Notes: generated by a model not told the origin, from the letters alone. A DNA stretch of 64,000 bases from Cyclobacteriaceae bacterium (GCA_016787665.1 JAEUUC010000007.1:370786-434785); one strand, 5' to 3'. Positions 26,141-36,360 are shown, counted from the stretch's first letter. Program-made: numbers and translations.

Positions 26141-28432
26141 ATGAAGAATTACATTAAGCATCACGAATGGCAAATCATTGAGGAAGGCTTCGATCCGCAC
26201 CTGCATCGTGTGTCCGAGAGTTTGTTTAGCATCGGCAATGGCAGGATGGGGCAGCGGGCCAATTTTGAAGAGGAATACTCGGGGGAAATGCATCAGGGAA
26301 GTTATGTGGCCGGTGTTTATTACCCGGACAAGACACGAGTAGGTTGGTGGAAGAACGGATATCCCGAATATTTTGCGAAGGTGTTAAATGCACCGAACTG
26401 GATTGGCATCCGCGTTCAGATTAACGGCCAATCGCTTGACCTGGCGAAGTGCAAGGTGGAGAACTTTAGGCGCGTGTTGGATATGAAGCAAGGGGTACTT
26501 CACCGCACGTTTGTTGCCACCCTGCCGGACGGCAAACGTGTCGCGGTAGATGCCAGCCGCTTTTGCAGCATGCACAATGGAGAAATCGGGGCAATCCGGT
26601 ATGCGATCACACCGTTAAATTTTTCAGCCGCAGCCACGCTGGTGCTGGATGTAGATGCCGATGTGGTGAACAAGGACTCAAACTACGATGAAAAGTTCTG
26701 GAACGAAGTAAGTCAGCAAGCCGATAGCTCGTTAGTGATGGTAACGGCTGAAACGCGCAAAACCCTTTTTCATGTGACCACCGGAATGACGTGGCAGTTG
26801 GAGCAGGGTGGCAAAAAAATGGACGTGAGCCCCAAAGTGATTTCGCGCAATAAGTATGCTGGCCATGAGTTAGCGGTCAGCCTTCGGGAAAATGAACCTT
26901 TGGTGATTGTGAAATATGCGGCTGTGTTGTCCTCGGAAAACCATCCCAAAGCTACGCTCGAACAGGCTGCGCGGCAGCAGTTGGAGGGGGCCCGCGCCCA
27001 GGGTTTTGACAATCTTCTGAAAGCGCACGCAGCCGTGTGGGCGCACAAGTGGGAGGAGTGCGACATCACCATTGATGGCGATGTGGCGGCTCAACAAGGA
27101 ATTCGTTTCAATATTTTCCAGTTGATGCAAACCTACACGGGAGATGACGAGCGCCTCAACATCGGACCGAAGGGGTTCACCGGTGAGAAGTATGGGGGTA
27201 GTACCTATTGGGATACCGAAGCTTACTGCTTGCCTTTTTACCTCGGTACGTCCGACCCTAAAGTCGCCCGGAATTTATTGGTGTATCGCTATAAGCACTT
27301 GCAACGCGCCATTGAAAATGCCGGCAAGTTGGGATTCACAAACGGAGCAGCGCTGTACCCAATGGTTACCATGAATGGGGAGGAATGTCACAACGAATGG
27401 GAAATCACCTTTGAAGAAATACACCGAAACGGAGCCATTGCCTATGCCATTTTCGACTATATCCGGTACACCGGTGACGAAGCGTATTTGGCTGAGTATG
27501 GGCTTGAAGTCCTGATTGGCATATCCCGCTTTTGGGCTCAACGCGTTAATTGGTCGGCCGACCGGAAGAAATTTGTCATGTTGGGCGTTACGGGTCCGAA
27601 TGAGTATGAGAACAATGTGAACAACAATTGGTACACGAATACCATAGCCGTTTGGACGCTGGGCTATACGCTGTATGCCATTGATTATGTGAAGCGTAAC
27701 CATGGCGGCAACTTCAACCTGATTAAGACCAAAGTACACCTGCAGGATGATGAACTGAAACAGTGGGATCGCATCGCCTCTAACATGTATTTTCCCGAAG
27801 ACAAGCAGCGGGGGGTGTTCTTGCAGCAGGATGGTTTTCTGGACAAGGAATTGTTAACGGTAAATGATTTGAAGAGGGAAGATCGGCCGCTCAATCAGAA
27901 ATGGTCGTGGGATCGAATTCTTCGGTCGTGTTTTATTAAGCAGGCTGACGTTTTGCAAGGACTCTATTTCTTTGAAGAGAACTTTGACCGCGATACGATC
28001 AAACGAAATTTTGACTTCTATGAGCCGATGACCGTCCACGAGTCATCGCTGTCGCCCTGCGTGCACGTTATTTTGGCCTCTGTGCTGGGATATAAAGAGA
28101 AAGCGTACGAAATGTACCTGCGCACAGCCCGTCTTGACCTGGACGATTATAACAACGACACGGAGGATGGGTGTCATATTACGTCAATGGCCGGTACCTG
28201 GATGAGCCTGGTGAAAGGGTTTGGTGGAATGCGGGTACGAAATGGTCAGTTGCATTTTCATCCCTACCTGCCTGATCAATGGCAATCATATTCGTTCAGG
28301 CTGGAATTCCGCGGCCGGGTGGTAAAGGTGAATGTTGCCAAATCAGGTACGAGGGTCGTTTTGGAGTCAGGCCAGCCGCTGGAAGTCGTGCTGAACGGTC
28401 AAAGCGTGCCGCTTGCTGTGGCCAGCTCATAG
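26141..28432 (+). CDS. Maltose phosphorylase, GH65
   Basis: The 763-residue cytoplasmic enzyme phosphorolyses an alpha-glucoside to glucose and beta-glucose-1-phosphate. The general acid is Glu488 in GPNEYENN; the phosphate-side segment VHESSLSPCVH marks it as a phosphorylase rather than a hydrolase. The substrate-specificity loop at residues 417-425 reads HNEWEITFE, the form I recall from Lactobacillus maltose phosphorylases and not from trehalose or kojibiose phosphorylases, so maltose is the most probable substrate. It has no signal peptide, in contrast to the other GH65 enzyme in this block. Its product is handled by the upstream beta-phosphoglucomutase. Confidence 0.9.
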   Translation: MKNYIKHHEWQIIEEGFDPHLHRVSESLFSIGNGRMGQRANFEEEYSGEMHQGSYVAGVYYPDKTRVGWWKNGYPEYFAKVLNAPNWIGIRVQINGQSLDLAKCKVENFRRVLDMKQGVLHRTFVATLPDGKRVAVDASRFCSMHNGEIGAIRYAITPLNFSAAATLVLDVDADVVNKDSNYDEKFWNEVSQQADSSLVMVTAETRKTLFHVTTGMTWQLEQGGKKMDVSPKVISRNKYAGHELAVSLRENEPLVIVKYAAVLSSENHPKATLEQAARQQLEGARAQGFDNLLKAHAAVWAHKWEECDITIDGDVAAQQGIRFNIFQLMQTYTGDDERLNIGPKGFTGEKYGGSTYWDTEAYCLPFYLGTSDPKVARNLLVYRYKHLQRAIENAGKLGFTNGAALYPMVTMNGEECHNEWEITFEEIHRNGAIAYAIFDYIRYTGDEAYLAEYGLEVLIGISRFWAQRVNWSADRKKFVMLGVTGPNEYENNVNNNWYTNTIAVWTLGYTLYAIDYVKRNHGGNFNLIKTKVHLQDDELKQWDRIASNMYFPEDKQRGVFLQQDGFLDKELLTVNDLKREDRPLNQKWSWDRILRSCFIKQADVLQGLYFFEENFDRDTIKRNFDFYEPMTVHESSLSPCVHVILASVLGYKEKAYEMYLRTARLDLDDYNNDTEDGCHITSMAGTWMSLVKGFGGMRVRNGQLHFHPYLPDQWQSYSFRLEFRGRVVKVNVAKSGTRVVLESGQPLEVVLNGQSVPLAVASS

Positions 28433-28439
28433 TCGGGGG

Positions 28440-29210
28440 ATGGCAGCCCTTGGGCGATGGGTGGTTTTGCTGCTGGTAAGCCATGTTGCAGTTGGCCTAC
28501 GGGCACAGGACTATCTGGAACAATCCAAGACCTTCTACCACGCTGTAAAAGGTAAAGATTTTGCTGCTGCAAAGAAGTCAGTTGCAACCTTGGCAGACGC
28601 CCAACCGGATCAACTAAAAGCTCAGCTTAACACAGAAGACAAGGCGAAGGCGTTTTGGCTCAATTTGTATAACACGTTTGTAGCGTATTCACTCGGGCAA
28701 GACCCCGGCCAGTTTGATGATCGGGGTCAATTTTTCAAAAACGAATTCATAATCGTGGCGGGACAGCCGCTTAGCCTGGATGACATTGAGCATGGCATCA
28801 TTCGCCACTCCCGGAATAAGTTGAGCATGGGCTACCTGGGTAAGGTATCGGTGTCCGAGTTTGAAAAAAAGTTCAGGCTGGCGGAAATTGATTGGCGGGT
28901 ACACTTTGCTCTTAACTGTGGGGCCAAGAGTTGTCCGCCCGTCTCGTTCTACGACTGGAGGCGCGTTCAGGCGCAATTAGATGCGGGTACTGCGAACTAC
29001 CTGAAGAAGTTCGCCCGGTATGACGCTGCGACCAATACCGTCTATGCGCCCATGTTGTGCTCCTGGTTTCGGGCTGACTTTGGTGGAGAAGATGGCATTC
29101 GCTCCATACTGACAAAACAGGGCATCATTCCCAGCGGCAAGTGCCCTGCAGTAAAATACCTCGACTACGATTGGACGTTGTTATTGGATAACTACGCTGA
29201 GTTGCCGTGA
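28440..29210 (+). CDS. DUF547 domain exported protein
   Basis: The start chosen is the ATG at 28440, 7 bases after the maltose phosphorylase stop, because it gives a clean signal peptide (MAALGRWVVLLLVSHVAVG, cleavage near RAQ). The mature part holds the DUF547 signature: KAFWLNLYN near residue 75, then RVHFALNCGAKSCPP. DUF547 proteins are often extracytoplasmic and resemble transglutaminase-like folds; no reaction is established. The gene overlaps the next by 4 bases (GTGA), so it belongs to the same transcript. Confidence 0.82.
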   Translation: MAALGRWVVLLLVSHVAVGLRAQDYLEQSKTFYHAVKGKDFAAAKKSVATLADAQPDQLKAQLNTEDKAKAFWLNLYNTFVAYSLGQDPGQFDDRGQFFKNEFIIVAGQPLSLDDIEHGIIRHSRNKLSMGYLGKVSVSEFEKKFRLAEIDWRVHFALNCGAKSCPPVSFYDWRRVQAQLDAGTANYLKKFARYDAATNTVYAPMLCSWFRADFGGEDGIRSILTKQGIIPSGKCPAVKYLDYDWTLLLDNYAELP

Positions 29211-29911
29211 GCCTCGCTTTGTCAGTGATCATTCCGGCTGTTAACGAAGCGGTCCACTTGCCTCGTTGTTTGCGTGTCTTTGCCGGAAACCCGCATGTTC
29301 AGGTGATTGTGGCCGATGGCGGCAGCCGGGATGATACGTGTGCGATTGCGCAATCATTTGGGGCAGAAGTGGTGCATTCCGCGGTTCGAAGCCGCGCAGC
29401 ACAGATGAATGCAGGAGCGAAGAAGGCGCGTCATCATTGGCTTTATTTTGTGCACGCGGATGCAGTGGTGCCGGGTACTTTTCAGTCAGATATTGCAGAA
29501 GCCATACAAAAGGGATTTGACAGCGGTTGTTACCGGTTTCGTTTCGATGATAATCGCGGTCTTCGGTCGATTAACTCGTGGTTTACCCGTTTTCCCTGGT
29601 TGACTGTGAGGGGTGGTGATCAGACGCTCTTCATTAGCCGGGATTCCTTTAACACGCTTGGGGGATTCAACGAGTACTACACGATCATGGAAGAATACGA
29701 TTTCATCAGGCGGGTGAGGGATGCACGCCTTACGTTTGGGATAATGCCCAAAGAGGTTATCGTGTCGGCCCGCAAATACGAGACCAATTCCTGGTTACAG
29801 GTGCAACTGGCCAATGCGAGGGCGATGTGGATGTTTCGGCAGGGCCGTCATCCCGATGAAATCCGGAAGGCCTACCGGTCGATGCTCACGTACCGTGAGG
29901 AAAGTTACTGA
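29207..29911 (+). CDS. Glycosyltransferase family 2 (TIGR04283-like)
   Basis: A 234-residue GT-A fold enzyme with no membrane helix. The N-terminal SVIIPAVNEAVHLPRCL, the DGGSRDDT motif and HADA, the metal-binding acidic motif, are those of family 2 glycosyltransferases. Overall it looks like the TIGR04283 subgroup, whose founding annotation is arsenosugar biosynthesis, but no arsenic gene is near here, so that role is not supported. It overlaps DUF547 at its start (GTGA) and its stop overlaps the stop of the convergent MFS gene by 7 bases. Confidence 0.8.
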   Translation: MSLALSVIIPAVNEAVHLPRCLRVFAGNPHVQVIVADGGSRDDTCAIAQSFGAEVVHSAVRSRAAQMNAGAKKARHHWLYFVHADAVVPGTFQSDIAEAIQKGFDSGCYRFRFDDNRGLRSINSWFTRFPWLTVRGGDQTLFISRDSFNTLGGFNEYYTIMEEYDFIRRVRDARLTFGIMPKEVIVSARKYETNSWLQVQLANARAMWMFRQGRHPDEIRKAYRSMLTYREESY

Positions 29912-31170
29912 GCACTTGCCTTTCGGCTGCGCATGTAAATGACCAGGCCCGCAAAGGCAATCACCAGCGCAAGGGGTATGTAAAGCGTCAGGTCGAGAAT
30001 TTCCGGTCCTGCGGCCCGTTTGGCTTGTGCCAGCAGGTTAGCCATCTCAGACCCGGCCGGTGCGCTGGTGTACTCAACCAGGGAGGCTCCTTCCGGGAGC
30101 TTGGACTGCAGTAGTTGATCGTACTTGCCCCCCATGAAAATGGTATAAATCGAAACGGCAAACATGCCGGCACCACCCATCAGATTAATACCAACCGCGC
30201 CTGTTTTGGGAAGATTTTCGGAAACAAATCCCAACATGGTGGGCCAGAAATAACACACACCCATACCGAACACCAACGCGCCAACAAAAATCAGGTTACC
30301 CTCGGTGTGTCCCAGCATAAACAAACCCAAGGCTGATAATGCAGCCGAGATCAGTAATACACCTTGCGGTGAAAAGCGATGCACCACTGGTTCAGCCAGA
30401 CCACGGCCAATCACCATGACGCCCGTGGTAATGGTAAGAATCAAAATAGCATTCTCGGTCACACTGCGCAGCAGGACTTCGATCCACTGGCCTGTGAATA
30501 ACTCGGTAATGGCCGTACCAAACATGCACACGAACATGAAGAAAAATAGCGGACTCGCTACCGACTTGTACATCTCAGTTGTTGACACACCTGAGGCCAC
30601 GCGCTCGGTAACCGGAAAATCGAGTTTTGAGAACAGATAACCGTAGACCACCGTAGGAATCACCATCATGCCCACCTGGATTTGCCAGCCAAGTCCCAGG
30701 TGATCGAACAGGAAGACGATGAGTGTTCCGATGACAATGCCACCGGGGAACCACAGGTGAAAATGGTTGAGCTTGGTTGTCTTGTTTTCGGGATACAAAG
30801 CGGTCACCAGCGGGTTGCAGGCAGCCTCAACTGTGCCATTGGCGATTCCCACAAGCAAGGTCGAGATAAACAGCGTCCAATACCCACCTGCAAAAATGGT
30901 GAGCAGGATTCCCAGCAGATGAAAGATAAAGGCCAGTACCAGCAGGCGCTTCATGCCGATGATATCCACCACGAACCCGCCAATAACCACGGCCAGGGGA
31001 AAACCCCAAAACGCGGTGGCTGCAATGGTGCCGAGTTCCGTAGCGTTTAACTGAAACTCAACGCCAAGCCGGTTCAAAATTCCGGCCCGGATTCCAAAGG
31101 ACAAGGAGGTAACCAGAAGGGCCAGGCAACTGGCCCAAAACAGCGCGGTGGGTTTAATCGTCTTGCTCAT
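29905..31170 (-). CDS. MFS sugar transporter next to xylBA
   Basis: A 12-helix MFS permease of 421 residues from the ATG at 31170 (MSKTIKP); ATG 31188 and TTG 31218 are possible longer starts. The N-terminal half contains GFVVDIIGMKRLLVL, an MFS loop-2/3 signature. It is divergent from xylulokinase, sharing a 90-base intergenic region, which suggests common control and import of xylose or another pentose. It is not a clear XylE-type sequence, so the substrate is an inference from context. Confidence 0.8.
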   Translation of the reverse strand: MSKTIKPTALFWASCLALLVTSLSFGIRAGILNRLGVEFQLNATELGTIAATAFWGFPLAVVIGGFVVDIIGMKRLLVLAFIFHLLGILLTIFAGGYWTLFISTLLVGIANGTVEAACNPLVTALYPENKTTKLNHFHLWFPGGIVIGTLIVFLFDHLGLGWQIQVGMMVIPTVVYGYLFSKLDFPVTERVASGVSTTEMYKSVASPLFFFMFVCMFGTAITELFTGQWIEVLLRSVTENAILILTITTGVMVIGRGLAEPVVHRFSPQGVLLISAALSALGLFMLGHTEGNLIFVGALVFGMGVCYFWPTMLGFVSENLPKTGAVGINLMGGAGMFAVSIYTIFMGGKYDQLLQSKLPEGASLVEYTSAPAGSEMANLLAQAKRAAGPEILDLTLYIPLALVIAFAGLVIYMRSRKASAQ

Positions 31171-31222
31171 GGTGGGTTTAGAATGCATCAAGATGAGGCG
31201 ATTTCTTTTTTTGTGCAAGCGG

Positions 31223-31255
31223 TTTGTGACTTGAGTGGTGCTCTCGCTACCTTGG
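31223..31255 (+). promoter_or_regulatory. Promoter of xylBA, possibly leaderless
   Basis: TTTG (31223-31226), a 21-base spacer and TACCTTGG (31248-31255) fit the Bacteroidota -33/-7 consensus with one mismatch. Only four bases separate the -7 box from the xylB ATG at 31260, so transcription would begin at or very near the start codon, implying a leaderless message. Based on pattern only. Confidence 0.5.
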
Positions 31256-31259
31256 CCGT

Positions 31260-32756
31260 ATGGCTTCCGCCTTGCTTGGCATTGATTTGGGCAGTTCGTC
31301 TGTCAAGGTTTCCCTGATCGATGCCGACCGCGGCAACGCGCTGGTGTCTGTTCAGTCTCCGGAAAGCGAAATGCCGATCCACGCTCCACAGCCGGGCTGG
31401 GCAGAACAAGACCCGGAGGCGTGGTGGCAACATGTTCAGATTGCCATTCGGCAGGCTCTTCATCAAGTACCGGATGCCGAGGTTTCTGCGATTGGCATTG
31501 CCTATCAGATGCATGGCCTGATTCTTTTGGATCGGGCAGGCGCTGTGCTTCGGCCGGCTATCATCTGGTGCGACAGCCGTGCCGTAGGCACGGGCGAAGA
31601 GGCCTTCCGCCAATTGGGCCATGGGTTTTGTCTTCAACATCTGCTGAACTCGCCCGGAAACTTTACGGCTGCTAAATTGAAATGGGTAAAAGACCATGAG
31701 CCGCATGTATTTGAAAAAGCGAATACATTTTTGCTTCCGGGTGATTACCTCGCGTATCGATTGACAGGTGAGTGTAGCACAACAGCTTCGGGACTTTCGG
31801 AGGGAATTCTCTGGGACTTTCACGAGCAAGGGCCGGCCTATGCACTCATGGACCATTGGGGACTTTCGCGCTCTCTTTTACCCAATGTTAAAAAGACCTT
31901 TTCCGTGCAGGGGAACCTGCTCCCTCGGGTTGCGGCAAGTTTGGGGCTTCCTCCGGAAATTCCGGTTAGCTATCGGGCGGGGGATCAACCCAACAATGCC
32001 TGGTCGCTTGGTGTCACCCAACCGGGTGAGGTGGCAGCCACAGCAGGGACCTCTGCAGTGGTTTATGCCGTGGGTGACAGACTCGTGGCAGACGAAAAGA
32101 TGCGCGTTAATACCTTTCTGCATGTGAACCATGCACCCGATGCGCAGCGGCTTGGTGTTTTGCTGTGCATCAACGGGGCCGGTATTTTCTACCGTTGGAT
32201 CCGGCATCAACTGCTGAACGGCACGTTCACCTATGCAGAATTGAATCAACTCGCAGAGCGCGAACCGATTGGTTCGTCCGGGTTGCGTCTTTTTCCGTTT
32301 GGTAATGGGGCCGAGCGATTGCTTGAAAATCAATTTCCCGGGGCGTCAATGGAGAGCCTGGATTTTAACCGTCACGATCTGGGTTCGCTCGCCCGCAGCG
32401 CTCAGGAGGGCATCGCATTCGCCATGGTTTATGGTGCGCAGGTTATGACTCAGCTCGGAATTGACTTGACGCGGGTCAGAGCGGGGCAAGCGAACCTGTT
32501 CCAAAGTGCGGTGTTCCGGCAGGCATTCGTCAACACGCTGAAGACGCAACTGGAATTGTTCGCTACCAATGGTGCTGAAGGTGCCGCGCGCGGTGCTGGC
32601 GTTGGGATCGGACTGTATTCCAATCTTCCGGATGCATTTCATAACTTGAAACCGGTATACCGGCAGGAACCGAACCTGGACTTGGTGAATGCCTACGAGG
32701 ATGCCTATGAGGATTGGAAATTCAAATTGGAACTGAAGCTAAAGCAGCATGGCTAA
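31260..32756 (+). CDS. xylB: Xylulokinase
   Basis: It phosphorylates D-xylulose to xylulose-5-phosphate for the pentose phosphate pathway. The N-terminus [17 protein letters not shown] and the [13 protein letters not shown] and [11 protein letters not shown] motifs are those of xylulokinases of the FGGY family; the length of 498 agrees. It shares an 8-base overlap with xylA downstream, so the two are translated together. The divergent MFS gene is the probable transporter. Confidence 0.92.
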   Translation: MASALLGIDLGSSSVKVSLIDADRGNALVSVQSPESEMPIHAPQPGWAEQDPEAWWQHVQIAIRQALHQVPDAEVSAIGIAYQMHGLILLDRAGAVLRPAIIWCDSRAVGTGEEAFRQLGHGFCLQHLLNSPGNFTAAKLKWVKDHEPHVFEKANTFLLPGDYLAYRLTGECSTTASGLSEGILWDFHEQGPAYALMDHWGLSRSLLPNVKKTFSVQGNLLPRVAASLGLPPEIPVSYRAGDQPNNAWSLGVTQPGEVAATAGTSAVVYAVGDRLVADEKMRVNTFLHVNHAPDAQRLGVLLCINGAGIFYRWIRHQLLNGTFTYAELNQLAEREPIGSSGLRLFPFGNGAERLLENQFPGASMESLDFNRHDLGSLARSAQEGIAFAMVYGAQVMTQLGIDLTRVRAGQANLFQSAVFRQAFVNTLKTQLELFATNGAEGAARGAGVGIGLYSNLPDAFHNLKPVYRQEPNLDLVNAYEDAYEDWKFKLELKLKQHG

Positions 32757-34065
32757 GCATGAATATTTTCAGGGAATAAAGAGGGTGACTTACGAAGGCC
32801 CTCGTTCGGACAACCCCTTGGCGTTTCGCTATTACAACGCCAACCAAAGAGTGGGGAAGAAAACCATGAAAGAGCACCTTCGGTTTGCCATTGCGTATTG
32901 GCATACCTTCACCGGAATGGGTGCAGACCCGTTTGGTGCGCCAACGAAGAAATTCCCCTGGTTGCAAGGTGCCGATGCACTGGATCGCGGGTTTCGAAAA
33001 ATGGATGCTGCCTTCGAGTTTATGACTAAGATCGGAGCGCCCTACTATTGCTTCCATGATTTTGATCTGGTTGAGGAGGGTGATAGTTGGAAAGAATCCG
33101 AAAGGCGGCTGCAAAAAATGGTTGACCACGCCAGGTCCTGGCAGCGGCAAACAGAGGTGAAGTTGCTTTGGGGCACGGCTAATTTGTTCGCTCATCCGCG
33201 GTACATGAACGGTGCCGCCACTAATCCGGATTTTCGCGTGGTGGCCTGTGCCGGCTGGCAAGTCAAAAATGCCCTTGACGCTACAATAGCACTGGGTGGA
33301 GCGGGCTACACCTTTTGGGGCGGTCGTGAGGGCTACCTCTCGCTGTTGAATACGGATATGAAACGCGAGCAGGAACATTTGGCGCGCTTCCTGGGTATGG
33401 CTCGCGACTACGGCCGGGCAAATGGTTTCAAGGGTAGCTTTTATATTGAACCCAAGCCGATGGAGCCGAGCAAGCACCAATACGATTTTGATGCCGCAAC
33501 CTGCTTGTCGTTTCTTCGGGAGTTCGACCTGTTGGATGATTTCAAGTTAAACATCGAAGTGAACCATGCTACTTTGGCGCAGCACACCTTTCAGCACGAG
33601 CTTCAGGTTGCGGCCAATGCCGGTAAGTTGGGAAGTATAGATGCCAACCGGGGTGACTATCAAAATGGGTGGGACACCGATCAGTTTCCGAACAACGTCT
33701 ATGAACTAACGGAGGCTATGCTGGTGATTTTAGGTGCGGGTGGTTTTAAAACGGGAGGCATAAATTTCGATGCCAAAACGAGAAGGAATTCCACCGATCT
33801 GACCGATATTTTTTACGCCCATATTGGCGGAATGGATGCGTTTGCCCGCGCGTTGCTGGCGGCTCATGCCATTTTGGAGGATGGCGAGTTAAAGGACTTT
33901 GTGCGGCAACGGTATTCTTCATTTGACAAGGGTGCGGGTAAACAATTTGCTTCGGGTAAGCTGACCTTGTCAGACCTTTCGCGAATAGCAGGGGTTTTCC
34001 CCGAGCCGGAGCAGATAAGCGGGCGCCAGGAGTATATCGAAAATTTGATTTCACGATATGTTTAA
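32749..34065 (+). CDS. xylA: Xylose isomerase
   Basis: It converts D-xylose to D-xylulose, the substrate of XylB. The 438-residue protein starts [25 protein letters not shown], the canonical beginning of long (class II) xylose isomerases, and includes [26 protein letters not shown] and [11 protein letters not shown], which supply the metal-binding Glu, Asp and His residues. The class and length are typical of Bacteroidota. The gene order xylB-xylA with an 8-base overlap makes an operon. Confidence 0.95.
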   Translation: MAKHEYFQGIKRVTYEGPRSDNPLAFRYYNANQRVGKKTMKEHLRFAIAYWHTFTGMGADPFGAPTKKFPWLQGADALDRGFRKMDAAFEFMTKIGAPYYCFHDFDLVEEGDSWKESERRLQKMVDHARSWQRQTEVKLLWGTANLFAHPRYMNGAATNPDFRVVACAGWQVKNALDATIALGGAGYTFWGGREGYLSLLNTDMKREQEHLARFLGMARDYGRANGFKGSFYIEPKPMEPSKHQYDFDAATCLSFLREFDLLDDFKLNIEVNHATLAQHTFQHELQVAANAGKLGSIDANRGDYQNGWDTDQFPNNVYELTEAMLVILGAGGFKTGGINFDAKTRRNSTDLTDIFYAHIGGMDAFARALLAAHAILEDGELKDFVRQRYSSFDKGAGKQFASGKLTLSDLSRIAGVFPEPEQISGRQEYIENLISRYV

Positions 34066-34134
34066 AACCGCTTATCGGATTACTCGCATTTCTATACCAG
34101 ATTTTACTTACTTTGAAACGTTGACAGAATACTT

Positions 34135-35289
34135 ATGAAAAGAAAAATCCGCATGGGCATGGTAGGGGGGAGCATCAATTCCTTCATTGGGCCGATTCAC
34201 CGGAAGGCTGCTTTGATGGACGGCCAGATTGATCTGGTCGCTGGTGCATTCAGCTATTTGCCCGAAGAATCGAAAGCCACAGGCGAGGCGCTGTTTCTTA
34301 ACCCGCATCGGGTGTACGACACCTATGACGAGATGTTCGAAAAGGAGAAAAATCTGCCGGGCGACCAACGCATAGATTTTGTGTCAATCGTCACGCCCAA
34401 TCATCTGCACTTTGATCCGGCCCGGAAGGCATTGCAAAATGGATTTCATGTGGTGGTCGAGAAGCCGATGACGTTCACGGTTGCCGAGGCGCGTCAGCTG
34501 AAAAAAGTTGTTGAAAAAAAGGGATTGATTCTCGCACTCACCCATACCTATACCGGCTACCCCATGGTGAAAGAAGCCAAACATTTGGTGGCAGCCGGAG
34601 AACTGGGAAACATTCGAAAAGTCTATGTGGAGTATCCGCAAGGGTGGCTCTCGACCTTTTTGGAAGGCACCGGTAACGCGCAGGCATCCTGGCGAACGGA
34701 CCCCAAGCGCTCCGGTGCCGGGGGGGCCATTGGTGACATTGGTACGCATGCGGCAAACCTGGCCGAATACATCACCGGTTTGAAAATAACCGAGGTATGT
34801 GCCATGCTGAACACGACCGTTAAAGGGCGTAAGCTGGATGACGACAGCTCGATGCTGATTAAATTTGAAAACGGAGCTACAGGTGTACTGCTGGCCACGC
34901 AGGTGGCGGCAGGCGATGAAAATAATTTGAACATCCGCGTGTATGGCGAAAAGGGTGGTTTGGAATGGCGGCAGGAAGAGCCCAACACCCTGGTGATGAA
35001 ATGGCTGAATCGCCCGCGCGAAATTGTTCGGGCGGGCTGGCCGTATCTATCAGACGCGGCCAAGGGATTTATCCGAACTCCTGCCGGGCATCCCGAAGGC
35101 TATTTAGAAGCGTTTGCCAACATCTACCGGGCTTTTACAAACGCGTTCTTCGACTTCAAGCCTGGCCGAAAGATCGATTCAAACAAGTATGATTTTCCGG
35201 GTGTTGACGAGGGTATTCGCGGCATGCAATTTATCGAAACGGTGATAAAGTCCGCGAAGAGTTCCAGCAAGTGGACGAAGATGAAATAA
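34135..35289 (+). CDS. Gfo/Idh/MocA family oxidoreductase
   Basis: 384 residues with an N-terminal NAD-binding domain (KIRMGMVGGSINSFIGPIHR), the catalytic VVEKPMTF motif (Lys of EKP) and GDIGTHAANLAEYITG near the substrate site. It oxidises or reduces a sugar or inositol-like substrate using NAD(P). No signal peptide is seen. It begins a four-gene group with two TIM-barrel epimerase-like proteins and a cytochrome c, a combination found in 3-keto-sugar catabolism of Bacteroidota (family knowledge, inferred for this locus). The next gene begins one base after its stop. Confidence 0.85.
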   Translation: MKRKIRMGMVGGSINSFIGPIHRKAALMDGQIDLVAGAFSYLPEESKATGEALFLNPHRVYDTYDEMFEKEKNLPGDQRIDFVSIVTPNHLHFDPARKALQNGFHVVVEKPMTFTVAEARQLKKVVEKKGLILALTHTYTGYPMVKEAKHLVAAGELGNIRKVYVEYPQGWLSTFLEGTGNAQASWRTDPKRSGAGGAIGDIGTHAANLAEYITGLKITEVCAMLNTTVKGRKLDDDSSMLIKFENGATGVLLATQVAAGDENNLNIRVYGEKGGLEWRQEEPNTLVMKWLNRPREIVRAGWPYLSDAAKGFIRTPAGHPEGYLEAFANIYRAFTNAFFDFKPGRKIDSNKYDFPGVDEGIRGMQFIETVIKSAKSSSKWTKMK

Positions 35290-35290
35290 C

Positions 35291-36343
35291 ATGAAGACAG
35301 TAAAAGGACCGGCAATTTTTCTGGCTCAGTTCATGGGCGATGAGCCTCCGTTCAATTCATTGCGCAGCATTAGTAAATGGGCTGCCAAGTTGGGCTATGT
35401 GGGGGTGCAGATTCCATCGTGGGATGCCCGCTGCATTGATTTGAAGAAGGCTGCCGAAAGCAAAGACTATTGCGATGAGTTGAGGGAAACGGTTGGTTCG
35501 GCAGGCCTTCAGATTACGGAATTGTCGACCCACCTGCAGGGCCAGCTGGTGGCCGTCCACCCGGCATACGATGCCATGTTCGATGGATTCGCTCCCAAAT
35601 CCGTTCACGGAAAACCGAAAGAGCGGACGGCCTGGGCTGTAGAACAACTCAAGTTGGCCGCCCGCGCCAGCAAAAACCTGGGGTTAAATGCTCACGCCAC
35701 CTTCTCGGGGGCCCTCATGTGGCCAACGGTTTACCCGTGGCCGCAGCGGCCGGCCGGACTGGTCGAGGATGGTTTTAAGGAACTGGCGAAGCGGTGGCTG
35801 CCGATCTTAAATGCGTTCGACAAAGCCGGTGTCGATGTTTGTTATGAGATCCATCCGGGCGAAGATCTGCACGATGGTGTAACGTTCGAACGTTTTTGGG
35901 AAGCAACCGGGAAACATGAACGCTGCAAGATCTTATATGACCCCAGCCATTTTGTACTTCAGCAACTGGATTACCTCCAGTACATCGATTTTTACCACGA
36001 GTTCATCAAGATGTTTCACGTGAAGGATGCGGAGTTTAATCCCACGGGCAAGAGCGGAGTGTATGGCGGCTATCAGGATTGGGTAAATCGGCCCGGTCGT
36101 TTTCGCTCGTTGGGAGACGGCCAGGTGAATTTCAAGGCTATCTTTTCCAAACTTGCTCAGTACGGATATGATGGCTGGGCTGTGTTAGAGTGGGAGTGCT
36201 GCATAAAACATCCGGAGCAAGGTGCGGCCGAAGGTGCACCTTTCATCCGAAATCACATTATTCGTGTAACGGAGAAGGCTTTTGATGATTTTGCTTCAGC
36301 GGGTAAAGATCAGCGATTGAATAAACGAGTTTTAGGATTATAA
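35291..36343 (+). CDS. Sugar phosphate isomerase/epimerase-like TIM barrel
   Basis: A 350-residue xylose-isomerase-like TIM barrel (AP-endonuclease 2 superfamily). Probable metal ligands lie in CYEIHPGEDLHD, ILYDPSHFVLQQ, MFHVKDAEF and VLEWECC. It is cytoplasmic, without signal peptide. Such proteins act as epimerases, isomerases or hydratases on sugars and inositols. It starts 1 base after the Gfo/Idh gene, implying consecutive steps on the same substrate. Confidence 0.83.
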   Translation: MKTVKGPAIFLAQFMGDEPPFNSLRSISKWAAKLGYVGVQIPSWDARCIDLKKAAESKDYCDELRETVGSAGLQITELSTHLQGQLVAVHPAYDAMFDGFAPKSVHGKPKERTAWAVEQLKLAARASKNLGLNAHATFSGALMWPTVYPWPQRPAGLVEDGFKELAKRWLPILNAFDKAGVDVCYEIHPGEDLHDGVTFERFWEATGKHERCKILYDPSHFVLQQLDYLQYIDFYHEFIKMFHVKDAEFNPTGKSGVYGGYQDWVNRPGRFRSLGDGQVNFKAIFSKLAQYGYDGWAVLEWECCIKHPEQGAAEGAPFIRNHIIRVTEKAFDDFASAGKDQRLNKRVLGL

Positions 36344-36360
36344 CCAAGATCAAAACAGAT

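Noticed and set aside
29207..29911. Arsenosugar biosynthesis gene
   Set aside because: The subgroup resemblance is not supported by any arsenic-related neighbour.
31188..31856. Open frame of 222 codons on the minus strand opposite xylB
   Set aside because: Shadow of a clear xylulokinase on the plus strand.
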